DNA of 64,000 nucleotides from Paenibacillus psychroresistens. Lineage in GTDB: Bacteria; Bacillota; Bacilli; Paenibacillales; NBRC-103111. This document shows, piece after piece, positions 1 through 7,631 of this stretch (positions within the stretch are counted from its first letter, which is position 1; each line of letters begins with the position of its first letter). The stretch lies in assembly GCF_009728935.1 (NCBI RefSeq), contig NZ_CP034235.1, forward strand, positions 7,589,501 through 7,653,500, written 5' to 3'. The notes under the pieces were generated by a model. That model did not search any database and was not told the origin of the DNA. It saw nothing but the letters and a program-made list of their open reading frames with translations. Both the position numbers and the translations under genes were made by a program.

Positions 1-1535
1 CCGGAGCCCAAGCCTTTGCGTTCATAAACATGCTCATGCGTTTCTGAAGGATCTCCTACAGAATTCTCAATCTCAATAACGAGCCTAAAGTCTTCCTCAT
101 ACGCTCGGACAATGACATGTCCATCTTTATGCATGTAATCGATCCCATGAGTAAATGCATTCTCCACAAGCGGTTGCAGAATTAGCTTGGGAACAGGTAT
201 CGATTTCAATGATTCCGGGACTATAATTTCGTAATGAAGCCGCTTGCCATAACGGCGTTGGTGGATTAGCAAATATTTATTAACAAACAGCAGCTCTGTC
301 TCTAAGGGAACTGTTGTTTCACCCGGAGCAATGGAGAATCGGAAGATGCCGGCTAAATTCTGCACCACATCTGCTATATTCTCCGAGCCTTCCTGGGATC
401 TAGACAAAATGCTAATGTACTCCAGGGTATTGTATAAAAAGTGCGGATTAATATACATCCTTACTGCGTTTAATTCCGCTTCCTTCTGCAGCATGCCGGA
501 ATTGTAATTCTTCTCGATCAGCTCTTGAGTCCGACTTACCAGTTGGTTGTAGCCATGGCAAAGCAGAGCAATTTCATCTGTGGTGCGAATATCCTGCATT
601 AAATTATACTCCTCCTGCTCCGCTTTGCGCATTAGGCGGGTCAGCCTTGTTATCGGCACATTGATTTTGCGCAATATCCAGAACGTAATCAGAATAACGG
701 CAAGCCAGGCAAGAAGGGTTACATAAACGGAGAAAAAAGCTTGCTTTGTAATGATTTGCCCCGGCTTAGAAGGAATCAGGTACACATATTGAAAATCAGT
801 AGCCCGTGATTTCTGTGTAAGCGCGACCATATTTGTTTGGCTGTGAATATTCAAGAGCTTACCAATTTGCGTTTCATCATTCGCTGAGAGAATGAGATTG
901 CTGGAAGCATTAGTTATATAGAAATTACCCACTGGAAATTGCTCGTAAAGCGAGGTTACCTTCTTGGGATCGAGAGTGAGAATCAACCGGCCAATATCCG
1001 CTCCTGATCTTTTATCAAACAGCTTCAGATTGCATGCCAACCGCTTGCCGTCTGTGAAAAAAGCCCATTCTGGAACATAATCGTATTCAAACGGCATGAT
1101 TCTAAAAGCCTCTTCAAATTGCAAGGGTGCCTTGGAGCCAACCGAGTAGCTTTTCCCTATCAAGCTTTGCAAGTAAATCGTATCTACTAAATCATCCTTT
1201 TGTGCTAGAAGCAGCCTCATAACTATGGGCTCAAGCTCCTTTTGGTCGCTTTCAACCTTGCTTAATAATAGAGAGTTGATTAATGAATTCTTTTTGGGAT
1301 CATTCTCAGCCGTTTGGTTCAGCTTTTTGGCTATCCCCTTTAGGAAGTTATCCATTCGGTCCGAGGCATCAAGCAAAGCCTTTTGTGCAGTCTCTGTTGA
1401 ATCCTTCTCCAAAAGATTCTTCGATTTAGCATAAAAGGAAGCGCTAACAATAATTAGAGGAATAAGCGTAAGCAGGGAATAGAGCAGCAGCATTTTGTAT
1501 AACAAGCGTGATCGCAGCCATTGAATAATCCGCAT
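1..1535 (-). CDS. YesM-type sensor histidine kinase (3' part of gene beyond window)
   Basis: Membrane sensor kinase of the YesM/LytS class, which usually phosphorylates an AraC-type response regulator controlling sugar uptake or degradation genes. The ATG at 1535 follows an AAAGGTGG ribosome binding site. The reading stays open to the window edge, so the last C-terminal residues are missing. In order: a transmembrane helix near residues 12-32, an extracellular sensor region of about 250 residues, a second helix, a HAMP-like linker, the His_kinase motif NPHFLYNTLEYI with the phospho-acceptor histidine, and an HATPase domain with QPLVENAFTHG (N box) and ERKGLGSG near the edge (G2 box). The partner regulator is not in the window and is probably just beyond the left edge. 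The ligand cannot be inferred. Confidence 0.9.
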   Translation of the reverse strand, partial: MRIIQWLRSRLLYKMLLLYSLLTLIPLIIVSASFYAKSKNLLEKDSTETAQKALLDASDRMDNFLKGIAKKLNQTAENDPKKNSLINSLLLSKVESDQKELEPIVMRLLLAQKDDLVDTIYLQSLIGKSYSVGSKAPLQFEEAFRIMPFEYDYVPEWAFFTDGKRLACNLKLFDKRSGADIGRLILTLDPKKVTSLYEQFPVGNFYITNASSNLILSANDETQIGKLLNIHSQTNMVALTQKSRATDFQYVYLIPSKPGQIITKQAFFSVYVTLLAWLAVILITFWILRKINVPITRLTRLMRKAEQEEYNLMQDIRTTDEIALLCHGYNQLVSRTQELIEKNYNSGMLQKEAELNAVRMYINPHFLYNTLEYISILSRSQEGSENIADVVQNLAGIFRFSIAPGETTVPLETELLFVNKYLLIHQRRYGKRLHYEIIVPESLKSIPVPKLILQPLVENAFTHGIDYMHKDGHVIVRAYEEDFRLVIEIENSVGDPSETHEHVYERKGLGS

Positions 1536-1637
1536 GAGTGAAGCCACCTTTAAAAATATTTTCTATAATAGGCGTAAGCCCAGAGATACTAAGTATCCCT
1601 GAGCCCAATAATAACACTTATTATATTTGGTGAATAA

Positions 1638-2141
1638 TTAAATCCGTTTACCCACGATGACTAAATCGCGCTCAATCCCATCCAAGCTAGCAACCTTGGG
1701 AAGATTTCCCCATGGACTAAAGCCAAACTTGCCTAATAATTTTAAACTGGGCTCATTATGTCCGAACACGAAACCTAATAAAGTCTGTATTTGCAGCTCA
1801 GGGCACGCTTGAATCGCTTTTTCTAGAAGAAGGCTTCCTAAACCGCATCCATGATGCGACTCTGCCACATAGATACTAATCTCTGCTGTCGCATTGTACG
1901 CAGGTCTACCATAAAAAGACTGAAAACTTAGCCAAGCTACCACTTCATTGCTTTGTTTCACGACCCAAAAAGGTCTATGCTCAGGTGAATGCTCATCAAA
2001 CCACTTGCGTTTGCTTTCCACACTAACAGCCTCTAAATCCGCTGTAACCATCCGACTCGGTATGGTCGCATTATAAATCGCTACAATGCTTTCAAGATCC
2101 GCCAAAGTCGCATTTAAAATTTCTATATCCTGCATATCCAT
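1638..2141 (-). CDS. GNAT family N-acetyltransferase (phosphinothricin acetyltransferase-like)
   Basis: Cytoplasmic acetyl-CoA-dependent N-acetyltransferase of 167 residues. The fold is recognisable from the N-terminal ATLADLESIVAIYN helix, the central AEISIYVAESHHGCGLGSLL motif A that binds acetyl-CoA, and the late LGFVFGHNEPSLKLLGKFGF segment typical of PAT/YncA-like enzymes. The frame is open upstream to a GTG at 2225, but that start has no ribosome binding site. The ATG at 2141 has GTGGGGTG upstream and gives the usual family length. The substrate is unknown; relatives acetylate methionine derivatives, phosphinothricin or other amines. It stands alone between the kinase and the divergent riboswitch/cheY unit. 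Confidence 0.8.
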   Translation of the reverse strand: MDMQDIEILNATLADLESIVAIYNATIPSRMVTADLEAVSVESKRKWFDEHSPEHRPFWVVKQSNEVVAWLSFQSFYGRPAYNATAEISIYVAESHHGCGLGSLLLEKAIQACPELQIQTLLGFVFGHNEPSLKLLGKFGFSPWGNLPKVASLDGIERDLVIVGKRI

Positions 2142-2262
2142 GAAATGACACCCCACTAAAATATAATGATTAATAATACCATACTGTGATTGAGTTTTAA
2201 TAACAAGTGTTTCATAGCCTAGCACTTTAGTTTCATTTTTTTATAAACAGTAGGTCAAAGGG

Positions 2263-2291
2263 TTTACTTTTTTCTGCTAGTATAAGATAAT
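2263..2291 (+). promoter_or_regulatory. Sigma-A-type promoter for the riboswitch/cheY transcript
   Basis: A TTTACT -35 box (2263-2268) and a GATAAT -10 box (2286-2291) are separated by 17 bases. Transcription would start near 2298, leaving a leader of about 160 bases that holds the whole cyclic-di-GMP aptamer. Assignment is by consensus match only. Confidence 0.55.
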
Positions 2292-2324
2292 GAGGGGGTT
2301 AGAAACCGCTTACAGAAATCACTT

Positions 2325-2416
2325 TTATTCGAAAAGGCATACTTATTGAAAGATAAGGTCGCAAAACCACAGATCTAAGGGATTCATATCCTAGGGTAGC
2401 TGGGTTACCGAATGGC
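2325..2416 (+). promoter_or_regulatory. Cyclic-di-GMP class I (GEMM-I) riboswitch aptamer
   Basis: The leader of cheY carries the hallmarks of the GEMM-I aptamer. There is a hairpin with a GAAA tetraloop, CTTATT/GAAA/GATAAG at 2342-2357, followed by GTCGCAAAACC, the conserved stretch that contacts the ligand. Next comes a second arm at about 2371-2393 and the diagnostic GGTAGCTGGGTTACCG hairpin near 2395-2410, followed by AATGG. Order and spacing match the known family, in which the GAAA loop docks into the second arm and cyclic-di-GMP binds at the three-way junction. Expression of the downstream chemotaxis response regulator is therefore expected to respond to cellular cyclic-di-GMP. Exact ends of the P1 stem are uncertain by several bases. 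Confidence 0.9.
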
Positions 2417-2448
2417 AGGTTCATAACCTCCTTCGGAATTAAAGGAGG
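2417..2448 (+). promoter_or_regulatory. Riboswitch expression platform: SD-sequestering hairpin and competing hairpin
   Basis: CCTCCTT (2427-2433) can pair with AAGGAGG (2442-2448), hiding the Shine-Dalgarno of cheY. A competing small hairpin, AGGTT (2417-2421) with AACCT (2425-2429), uses part of the same anti-SD sequence, so the two cannot form together. The SD stem is followed by CTTTTCT, so it might also act as a weak terminator. The sign of the switch cannot be read from sequence alone. Confidence 0.6.
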
Positions 2449-2456
2449 CTTTTCTG

Positions 2457-2840
2457 ATGTCCCAAGTTATGGTCGTAGACGATTCCATGTTCATGCGCAA
2501 ATTCATCAAGACTATGTTAGTTAAAATGGGTCATACCATTTCCTGCGAAGCGTCTGAAGGGCGTGAAGCAGTAGCCAATTACAGCAAATTTCTCCCAGAT
2601 GTTGTGACTTTAGACATTACAATGCCTGGCATGAACGGAATTACAGCATTAAAAGAAATGCTGATTATTAACCCTAGCGCTAAGATTATTCTCTGTTCTG
2701 CGATGCACAGCCAATCCCTCGTTATACAAGCCATAAAAACCGGCGCTTGCGATTTTCTCGATAAACCCATCCAATACGAAAGACTAATGCAAGCCATCCA
2801 ACATGCAACCCAACAACCTTGTTGTAGCTGTGAAAACTAA
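2457..2840 (+). CDS. cheY: CheY-type single-domain chemotaxis response regulator
   Basis: Stand-alone 127-residue receiver domain that, once phosphorylated, is expected to bind the flagellar switch and set the direction of rotation. The acidic pocket D8-D9, phospho-acceptor D53 in TLDITMPGMNG, switch residue S81 and K103 in DKP are all present. There is no output domain. The start is fixed by AAAGGAGG nine bases upstream. It is monocistronic, preceded by its own promoter and a cyclic-di-GMP riboswitch, and has no cheA or fli genes nearby. The C-terminal tail CCSCEN is cysteine-rich, which is unusual for CheY. A non-motility receiver role remains possible. Confidence 0.88.
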   Translation: MSQVMVVDDSMFMRKFIKTMLVKMGHTISCEASEGREAVANYSKFLPDVVTLDITMPGMNGITALKEMLIINPSAKIILCSAMHSQSLVIQAIKTGACDFLDKPIQYERLMQAIQHATQQPCCSCEN

Positions 2841-2857
2841 TTGTGACATTGACTAGC

Positions 2858-5089
2858 TCAGCTTCCTTTTGTAAGCTGTTGTGCTTTTCCATTGTCTCCA
2901 GGATCACCCGGCCAAAACGCGTGCCGACCCAAAAGTACCGTGATCGCCGGTACGAGGAACGGTCGAACAATAAAGGTGTCCAGCAGTACTCCAATTGCTG
3001 TAATTAAACCGAATTGCAGGAGAACCTGAATCGGCAAAGTTGCCAACACAGCAAAAGTACCGGCAAGAATTAATCCTGCTGAGGTAATAACGGAGCTTGT
3101 CTCAGCTACGCCCTCTTGAATGGCTTGGCGGAGCGGCATGATCTTGCGCTTCTGCCAAATGCTTGAAATCATGAAAATATTATAGTCTTCTCCCAATGCG
3201 ACAAGGAACACAAACGTATATAGCGGGATGGCCCATTGAATGGCCTCTGCACCAAACATATAATGCACAATAAGCCAACCTAAGCCAAGCGCGGAAAAAT
3301 ACGATAAAATAACGGTTCCGACTAAATACACCATCGCAACGATGGATCGTAAATAAAGGAGCAAAAGTAAAGCAATTAGCACAATTACCACCGGAATAAT
3401 GATGTTCCGGTCTCGTGTGGTGACCACTCTTGTATCGTATTGAGTTGAGGTCTCCCCCTGCATCCATACTTTGTCTTTAGCTGAGCTAATACCTGCATTG
3501 GATAAGGACTGCTCAGCTGCTTCACGCAGATCCGGGATGCGATCCATAGCTTCCATGGAGTAAGGATTCATGGAAAGCTCGACATCATAGGCTTTAATAT
3601 TCGGGTCCTGTTGACCGCTAACCGGCTCCATCACTTTATCTACATAGCTTAACTTGGCCAAGTCACTAGCTATGTTCGCTGCTTTGCCTTCCTCGTTGAC
3701 GATTATTCTGACGGGAGCTAAGCCGCCTGGTGAGAATTGCTCACCGATAATGTCGAAGCCAACACGCGATTCCATATTCTTGGGAAAAGAAGATAGAATA
3801 TCAAAGGTTAGCTTAATCTGCGAGGCGAATGCCGCAAAGCCGCCTAACAAAATTACGGTAATAATGACTATGACCAGTGGCCTGCGTATAACCAGCCTGC
3901 CTAAAATTCCGCCAAGGCGGTCCATTTCTTTAACTGGCTTAACTGGCTTGCCTTTGCGGACAGCACGCTCGTGCCGCATTTCAGCTGTGCGGGGAATAAA
4001 AGGGAAGAACGAAGCTCTGCCGATAATCGCCAGCAATGCAGGTACTAAAGTTAAGCTCGCGATGCTCATCACCACGATAGACAGGCTGAATGGAATTGCA
4101 AAACGGTAAGTAGAGCCATATTGCGATAAAAGCAAAGCCAATAGAGAGATAACCACCGTTAAACCACTCATGGCGATTGCCCCGGATGAAGCCTTTATAG
4201 CATCCACAAGAGCAGTGGTTTTATCTCGTTCTTCTGCAAGATTTTTACGAAAACGAGCAATAAGAAACAAACAGTAATCTGTACCAGCGCCAAACAATAA
4301 AACGGTCATGATTGATATCCCTTGCGAATCAGCCGTAATCCAGCCCTTCTGGCCCAGAATGCCAAGAATAGGGTTTAACACCCCATAAGCAAAGCCTACA
4401 CCAATGAGTGGAATTATCGCCAGAACTGGGGAACGGTACAGCAAGAGAAGTAAAATCAGAACAACGAGAACAGTCCCAAGCAATAATTTAATATCTGCAC
4501 TAGCAAATAAGCCAGTCGCATCAATAGCTATGCCTACAGGACCCGTTACATGTGCGCTAAGCTCCGATTTGTTTGAACTCGGTATATCAAACGGATCGGT
4601 TTTTAATTCCGTTTTCACCTGATCTTTTAGTTGGTCCACACTCGTTTCTAAGCGATCCGAATCGGCTTTGAACAATATTGGCATAATTAAAGTGCTGCCG
4701 TTCTCAGAGGCTTGCGCTTTTAATGCTGCTAATGGCAGCTTATGAAGCGGCACTATTGAGGTTTGATCTGGCAGCGGCTTGCTTTCAAGACTCTGGCTTA
4801 GGTTCTGAATAAACGCATAATCCGCATCACTCAATCCGCCTATACGCTGCCACACCACCAGTGCAGGTATGCTAACCCCGCTTGGAAACTCGCGTTCAGC
4901 AACAAGATCTGCTTGAACCGAAGGACGAGAATCTTTTAGATTGGCCGCACTATTATCTTCGACACTATTCACACTTGGCCAAATCGCTGTCAATGCACTG
5001 ACAAGCACAATCCAAATCGCTAGCGTTACCCATTTACTACGTTTCCCCGCTACCCAGCCTGCCATTTGATTGCTCCATGATTTCTGCAT
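2858..5089 (-). CDS. MMPL/RND-type membrane transporter (YdfJ-like)
   Basis: Integral membrane protein of 743 residues, probably a proton-driven exporter of lipids, drugs or other hydrophobic compounds. It has the two-fold MMPL layout: a first helix near residues 20-40, an extracellular loop, about five helices near 190-370, then a repeat of the arrangement in the second half. Characteristic GAGTDYCLFLIARFRK and ALGEDYNIFMISSIWQ motifs occupy the intramembrane proton-relay positions of the two halves. The ATG at 5089 has a TAGGAGG site. It is divergent from the TetR gene at 5245 across a 155-bp promoter region, which suggests that TetR represses it. The cargo is unknown. Confidence 0.9.
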   Translation of the reverse strand: MQKSWSNQMAGWVAGKRSKWVTLAIWIVLVSALTAIWPSVNSVEDNSAANLKDSRPSVQADLVAEREFPSGVSIPALVVWQRIGGLSDADYAFIQNLSQSLESKPLPDQTSIVPLHKLPLAALKAQASENGSTLIMPILFKADSDRLETSVDQLKDQVKTELKTDPFDIPSSNKSELSAHVTGPVGIAIDATGLFASADIKLLLGTVLVVLILLLLLYRSPVLAIIPLIGVGFAYGVLNPILGILGQKGWITADSQGISIMTVLLFGAGTDYCLFLIARFRKNLAEERDKTTALVDAIKASSGAIAMSGLTVVISLLALLLSQYGSTYRFAIPFSLSIVVMSIASLTLVPALLAIIGRASFFPFIPRTAEMRHERAVRKGKPVKPVKEMDRLGGILGRLVIRRPLVIVIITVILLGGFAAFASQIKLTFDILSSFPKNMESRVGFDIIGEQFSPGGLAPVRIIVNEEGKAANIASDLAKLSYVDKVMEPVSGQQDPNIKAYDVELSMNPYSMEAMDRIPDLREAAEQSLSNAGISSAKDKVWMQGETSTQYDTRVVTTRDRNIIIPVVIVLIALLLLLYLRSIVAMVYLVGTVILSYFSALGLGWLIVHYMFGAEAIQWAIPLYTFVFLVALGEDYNIFMISSIWQKRKIMPLRQAIQEGVAETSSVITSAGLILAGTFAVLATLPIQVLLQFGLITAIGVLLDTFIVRPFLVPAITVLLGRHAFWPGDPGDNGKAQQLTKGS

Positions 5090-5167
5090 GAATGATCCTC
5101 CTAAATTAACTTCATAAGTATCGATTGAGCATTTTATTGTATAATAGCTTTATGCTTTAACATTATA

Positions 5168-5197
5168 ATTATATATACCGGAAGGTTAATTAATCAA
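5168..5197 (-). promoter_or_regulatory. Putative promoter and operator between MMPL transporter and TetR genes
   Basis: On the minus strand a TTGATT box (5197-5192) lies 18 bases from TATAAT (5173-5168), pointing at the transporter gene. The -35 region overlaps a near-perfect 12-bp palindrome, GGTTAATTAATC (5184-5195), which could be the TetR site. The area is very AT-rich, so chance matches are possible. Confidence 0.35.
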
Positions 5198-5244
5198 GTC
5201 CTTTATTTAAAAATATATTTAATCGAAAACGAGGTGTTTTCAAC

Positions 5245-5868
5245 ATGGAGCCGAACTCAAAACGAACACCAGGCCGACCAAAAGCCAACAATCAGGATGC
5301 ATCCGTTAAAGAGCTAATTCTGCGGACAGCCTCCCAGCTTTTTATGGAATTCGGGTATGATCAAATATCCTTGGAACAAATCGCTAAATCCAGCGGTGTG
5401 ACCAAAGCTTCCGTCTATTACTATTACGTGAACAAAGCCAATCTATTCACAGCAGCCGTTGTTCAAATGATGACGAATATACGTCGCTATACTTTGATGA
5501 TACTTGAGCGCAAAGAAAGCCTCAGACAACGGCTAACACTCGTTGCTGAAGCTTATCTGCATAATAATTCGCATGTTAATTTTGACACCTTAATGAAAGA
5601 GGCCACTCCTTCTCTAAGCGAAGAGCAGCTTGAAGCAATGCGCGATGCCGAAATGGCGATCCATCTTGAAATGGCGAATGAATTTCAAGCTGCCATGGAC
5701 AGAGGAGAAATCGCTAAAGGCAACGTGATGCTTCTGTCCTATGCTTTCTCTGCATTAATGATGATTGGCAACCGCAACGACGTCAGCAGTTTGTTCACAA
5801 CACCTAAAGAAACCGCCACTGAAATTGTCGCCTTATTCTGGGATGGAGCTACTGCACATAAAGTCTAA
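5245..5868 (+). CDS. TetR/AcrR family transcriptional regulator
   Basis: DNA-binding repressor of 207 residues. The N-terminal helix-turn-helix spans roughly residues 27-70: KELILRTASQLFMEFGYD, then SLEQIAKSSGVTKASVYYYY with recognition helix, then NKANLF. The C-terminal ligand-binding half is variable, as usual in the family. The start has GAGGTG upstream. It faces away from the MMPL transporter gene, the classic layout of a local repressor whose ligand is a pump substrate. It ends 4 bp before the convergent chemoreceptor gene. Confidence 0.9.
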   Translation: MEPNSKRTPGRPKANNQDASVKELILRTASQLFMEFGYDQISLEQIAKSSGVTKASVYYYYVNKANLFTAAVVQMMTNIRRYTLMILERKESLRQRLTLVAEAYLHNNSHVNFDTLMKEATPSLSEEQLEAMRDAEMAIHLEMANEFQAAMDRGEIAKGNVMLLSYAFSALMMIGNRNDVSSLFTTPKETATEIVALFWDGATAHKV

Positions 5869-5872
5869 TAAG

Positions 5873-7594
5873 CTAAACCTTAAACTTCTCTATTAGCCTC
5901 TGCAGACTTCTTGCCATATCATTCAAAGATTCCGTGGAAGCTGCAATTTGCTCCATTACCGCCAGCTGTTCCTCGGATGACGAGGCAATGCCCTGATAGT
6001 GGGCATTCGTTTCTCTCGATATCCGTGCCATCTCTTCCACTGAAGCCGTAGCCTCTTGCGTGCCTGCCGCAATCTCTTCCGAAACCGCCGAAACCTCTTG
6101 GACTTGCTCCGCTACATGCTCAACCTCTTGAAGAATTCGTCGGAAAGCTTCATCCGCTTCTCGGACTACAAGCAGCCCGCTCTCCACTTCCTTTTGTTCC
6201 TTAGCAATGGCATGAACCACTTTATCTGTATTATCTATAATGGCGGTAATTAATTCGGCAATTTGCATCGCAGATGTTTCGGACTGCGTAGCCAATTTGC
6301 GGACTTGTTGGGCAACTACGGCAAAGCCTCTGCCCTCGTCACCTGCTCGAGCGGCTTCAATGGCTGCGTTCAGCGCGAGCAAATTGGTTTGCGAAGCAAT
6401 CCCCGAAATGACATCGACAATCTCCCCTACACGACTCGACTGCTCTACTAAAGTATGAATGTTCACAGCCATATCCTGTGTGGAGCCATGAATGGACTCC
6501 ATTTGCTGCATGGCTCTTTGGATCGATTCATTGCCTAGTTTGGCATTGGTTGTAGATTCATTGGATGACTCAGCAACACTGCCCGATGATACTGCGATCC
6601 GCTGAACTCCTGAGCTAACTTCAGTCATAGCCCGAGCCGTATCCTCTGCACGCTGCAACTGCAGCTCCGACCCGCTTGCGGCGTCTTGAATATGCGCGGT
6701 AATTTGATTGCTCGCTTCGATAGTATGCTCGGTGCCTGCGCTAAGCTCACGCATAGCAGTATTCAGCTGTGAGGTACCTGCTTGAATACCTTGAATCATC
6801 CCGCGCAAATCCGCGACCATTTGCTTAAACGCCATAGCTAGATTTCCTATCTCATCTTTACGCTCAACAACAACCTGCACCGTAAGATCGCCCTGCTGCA
6901 CCCGTTCCATCTGCTGCATAAGATTACGCAAAGGCTTCACGATCATGCGAGCAAAGAGATAAATGATTAGGATCGAAACCAGTAAGATTGAGCCTGCGAT
7001 GATTATACTTTTTTTGCGATTATCTGCAAGCAGCTGATAAATTTTCTCCGCATCAAAATCTGCGCCTACCACACCAATCATTTTACCGCTTGCATCCTTC
7101 AAAGGAACATAAGCGGATACAGTCGCTCCATAAGCATCATCTTTGGTCAGCTCACCTAGCTGGGCTTTCTGCTCTTCAAACACATTATGCAAGCCTTCAA
7201 AGGGTTCTTCCTCCACTTCACCAAGCTTAGAGAAATCTCCTTCAGCAGCATCCATAGGAGCACCGTCAACCACGTAAAAATAGTCCATTTTATCGCCATT
7301 TTTGCGTTCAGCCATCGTATATAAGTATTTCAGATTGTTGGTAGCCTTCAAGTTATCAAGCTCTAAGCGTAGTTGTTTATAATACTCCGTCTCTCCGCCA
7401 TCCGGCGTGATTTTGGCGTATTGCTCCAAATCAATTTTTGCAACGACATGCTCTGCGATTGTCTGTGCTTGCTGTCCCAATGATTGGGCAATCAGCTTCT
7501 CGGATGAAGTATTAATAACTATTCCTAACGTGACCCCCGACAATAAAATAATCGTCGAAAAAACGAGTAGGATGCGCGTTTGCAAGCTCTTCAC
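5873..7594 (-). CDS. Methyl-accepting chemotaxis protein
   Basis: Transmembrane chemoreceptor of 573 residues. It has a first helix at about 7-27, an extracellular ligand domain (about 30-195, Cache/PDC-like, with GVVGADFDAEKIYQLL before the second helix), a helix at about 196-216, a HAMP domain, and a long cytoplasmic coiled coil. The invariant hairpin tip ISGIASQTNLLALNAAIEAA binds CheA/CheW. The start is GTG at 7594 behind AGGAGG. It is a separate unit between glnS and the convergent TetR gene. The ligand is unknown. Confidence 0.92.
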   Translation of the reverse strand: MKSLQTRILLVFSTIILLSGVTLGIVINTSSEKLIAQSLGQQAQTIAEHVVAKIDLEQYAKITPDGGETEYYKQLRLELDNLKATNNLKYLYTMAERKNGDKMDYFYVVDGAPMDAAEGDFSKLGEVEEEPFEGLHNVFEEQKAQLGELTKDDAYGATVSAYVPLKDASGKMIGVVGADFDAEKIYQLLADNRKKSIIIAGSILLVSILIIYLFARMIVKPLRNLMQQMERVQQGDLTVQVVVERKDEIGNLAMAFKQMVADLRGMIQGIQAGTSQLNTAMRELSAGTEHTIEASNQITAHIQDAASGSELQLQRAEDTARAMTEVSSGVQRIAVSSGSVAESSNESTTNAKLGNESIQRAMQQMESIHGSTQDMAVNIHTLVEQSSRVGEIVDVISGIASQTNLLALNAAIEAARAGDEGRGFAVVAQQVRKLATQSETSAMQIAELITAIIDNTDKVVHAIAKEQKEVESGLLVVREADEAFRRILQEVEHVAEQVQEVSAVSEEIAAGTQEATASVEEMARISRETNAHYQGIASSSEEQLAVMEQIAASTESLNDMARSLQRLIEKFKV

Positions 7595-7631
7595 GACTTG
7601 AACCTCCTGATTGATTTGATAACTTATAAAT

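Noticed and set aside
1578..1603. Imperfect inverted repeat (GCCCAGAGATAC / GTATCCCTGAGC) after the acetyltransferase gene
   Set aside because: It could be a terminator, but no T-run follows on the minus strand and the stem has mismatches. Not reported as a feature.
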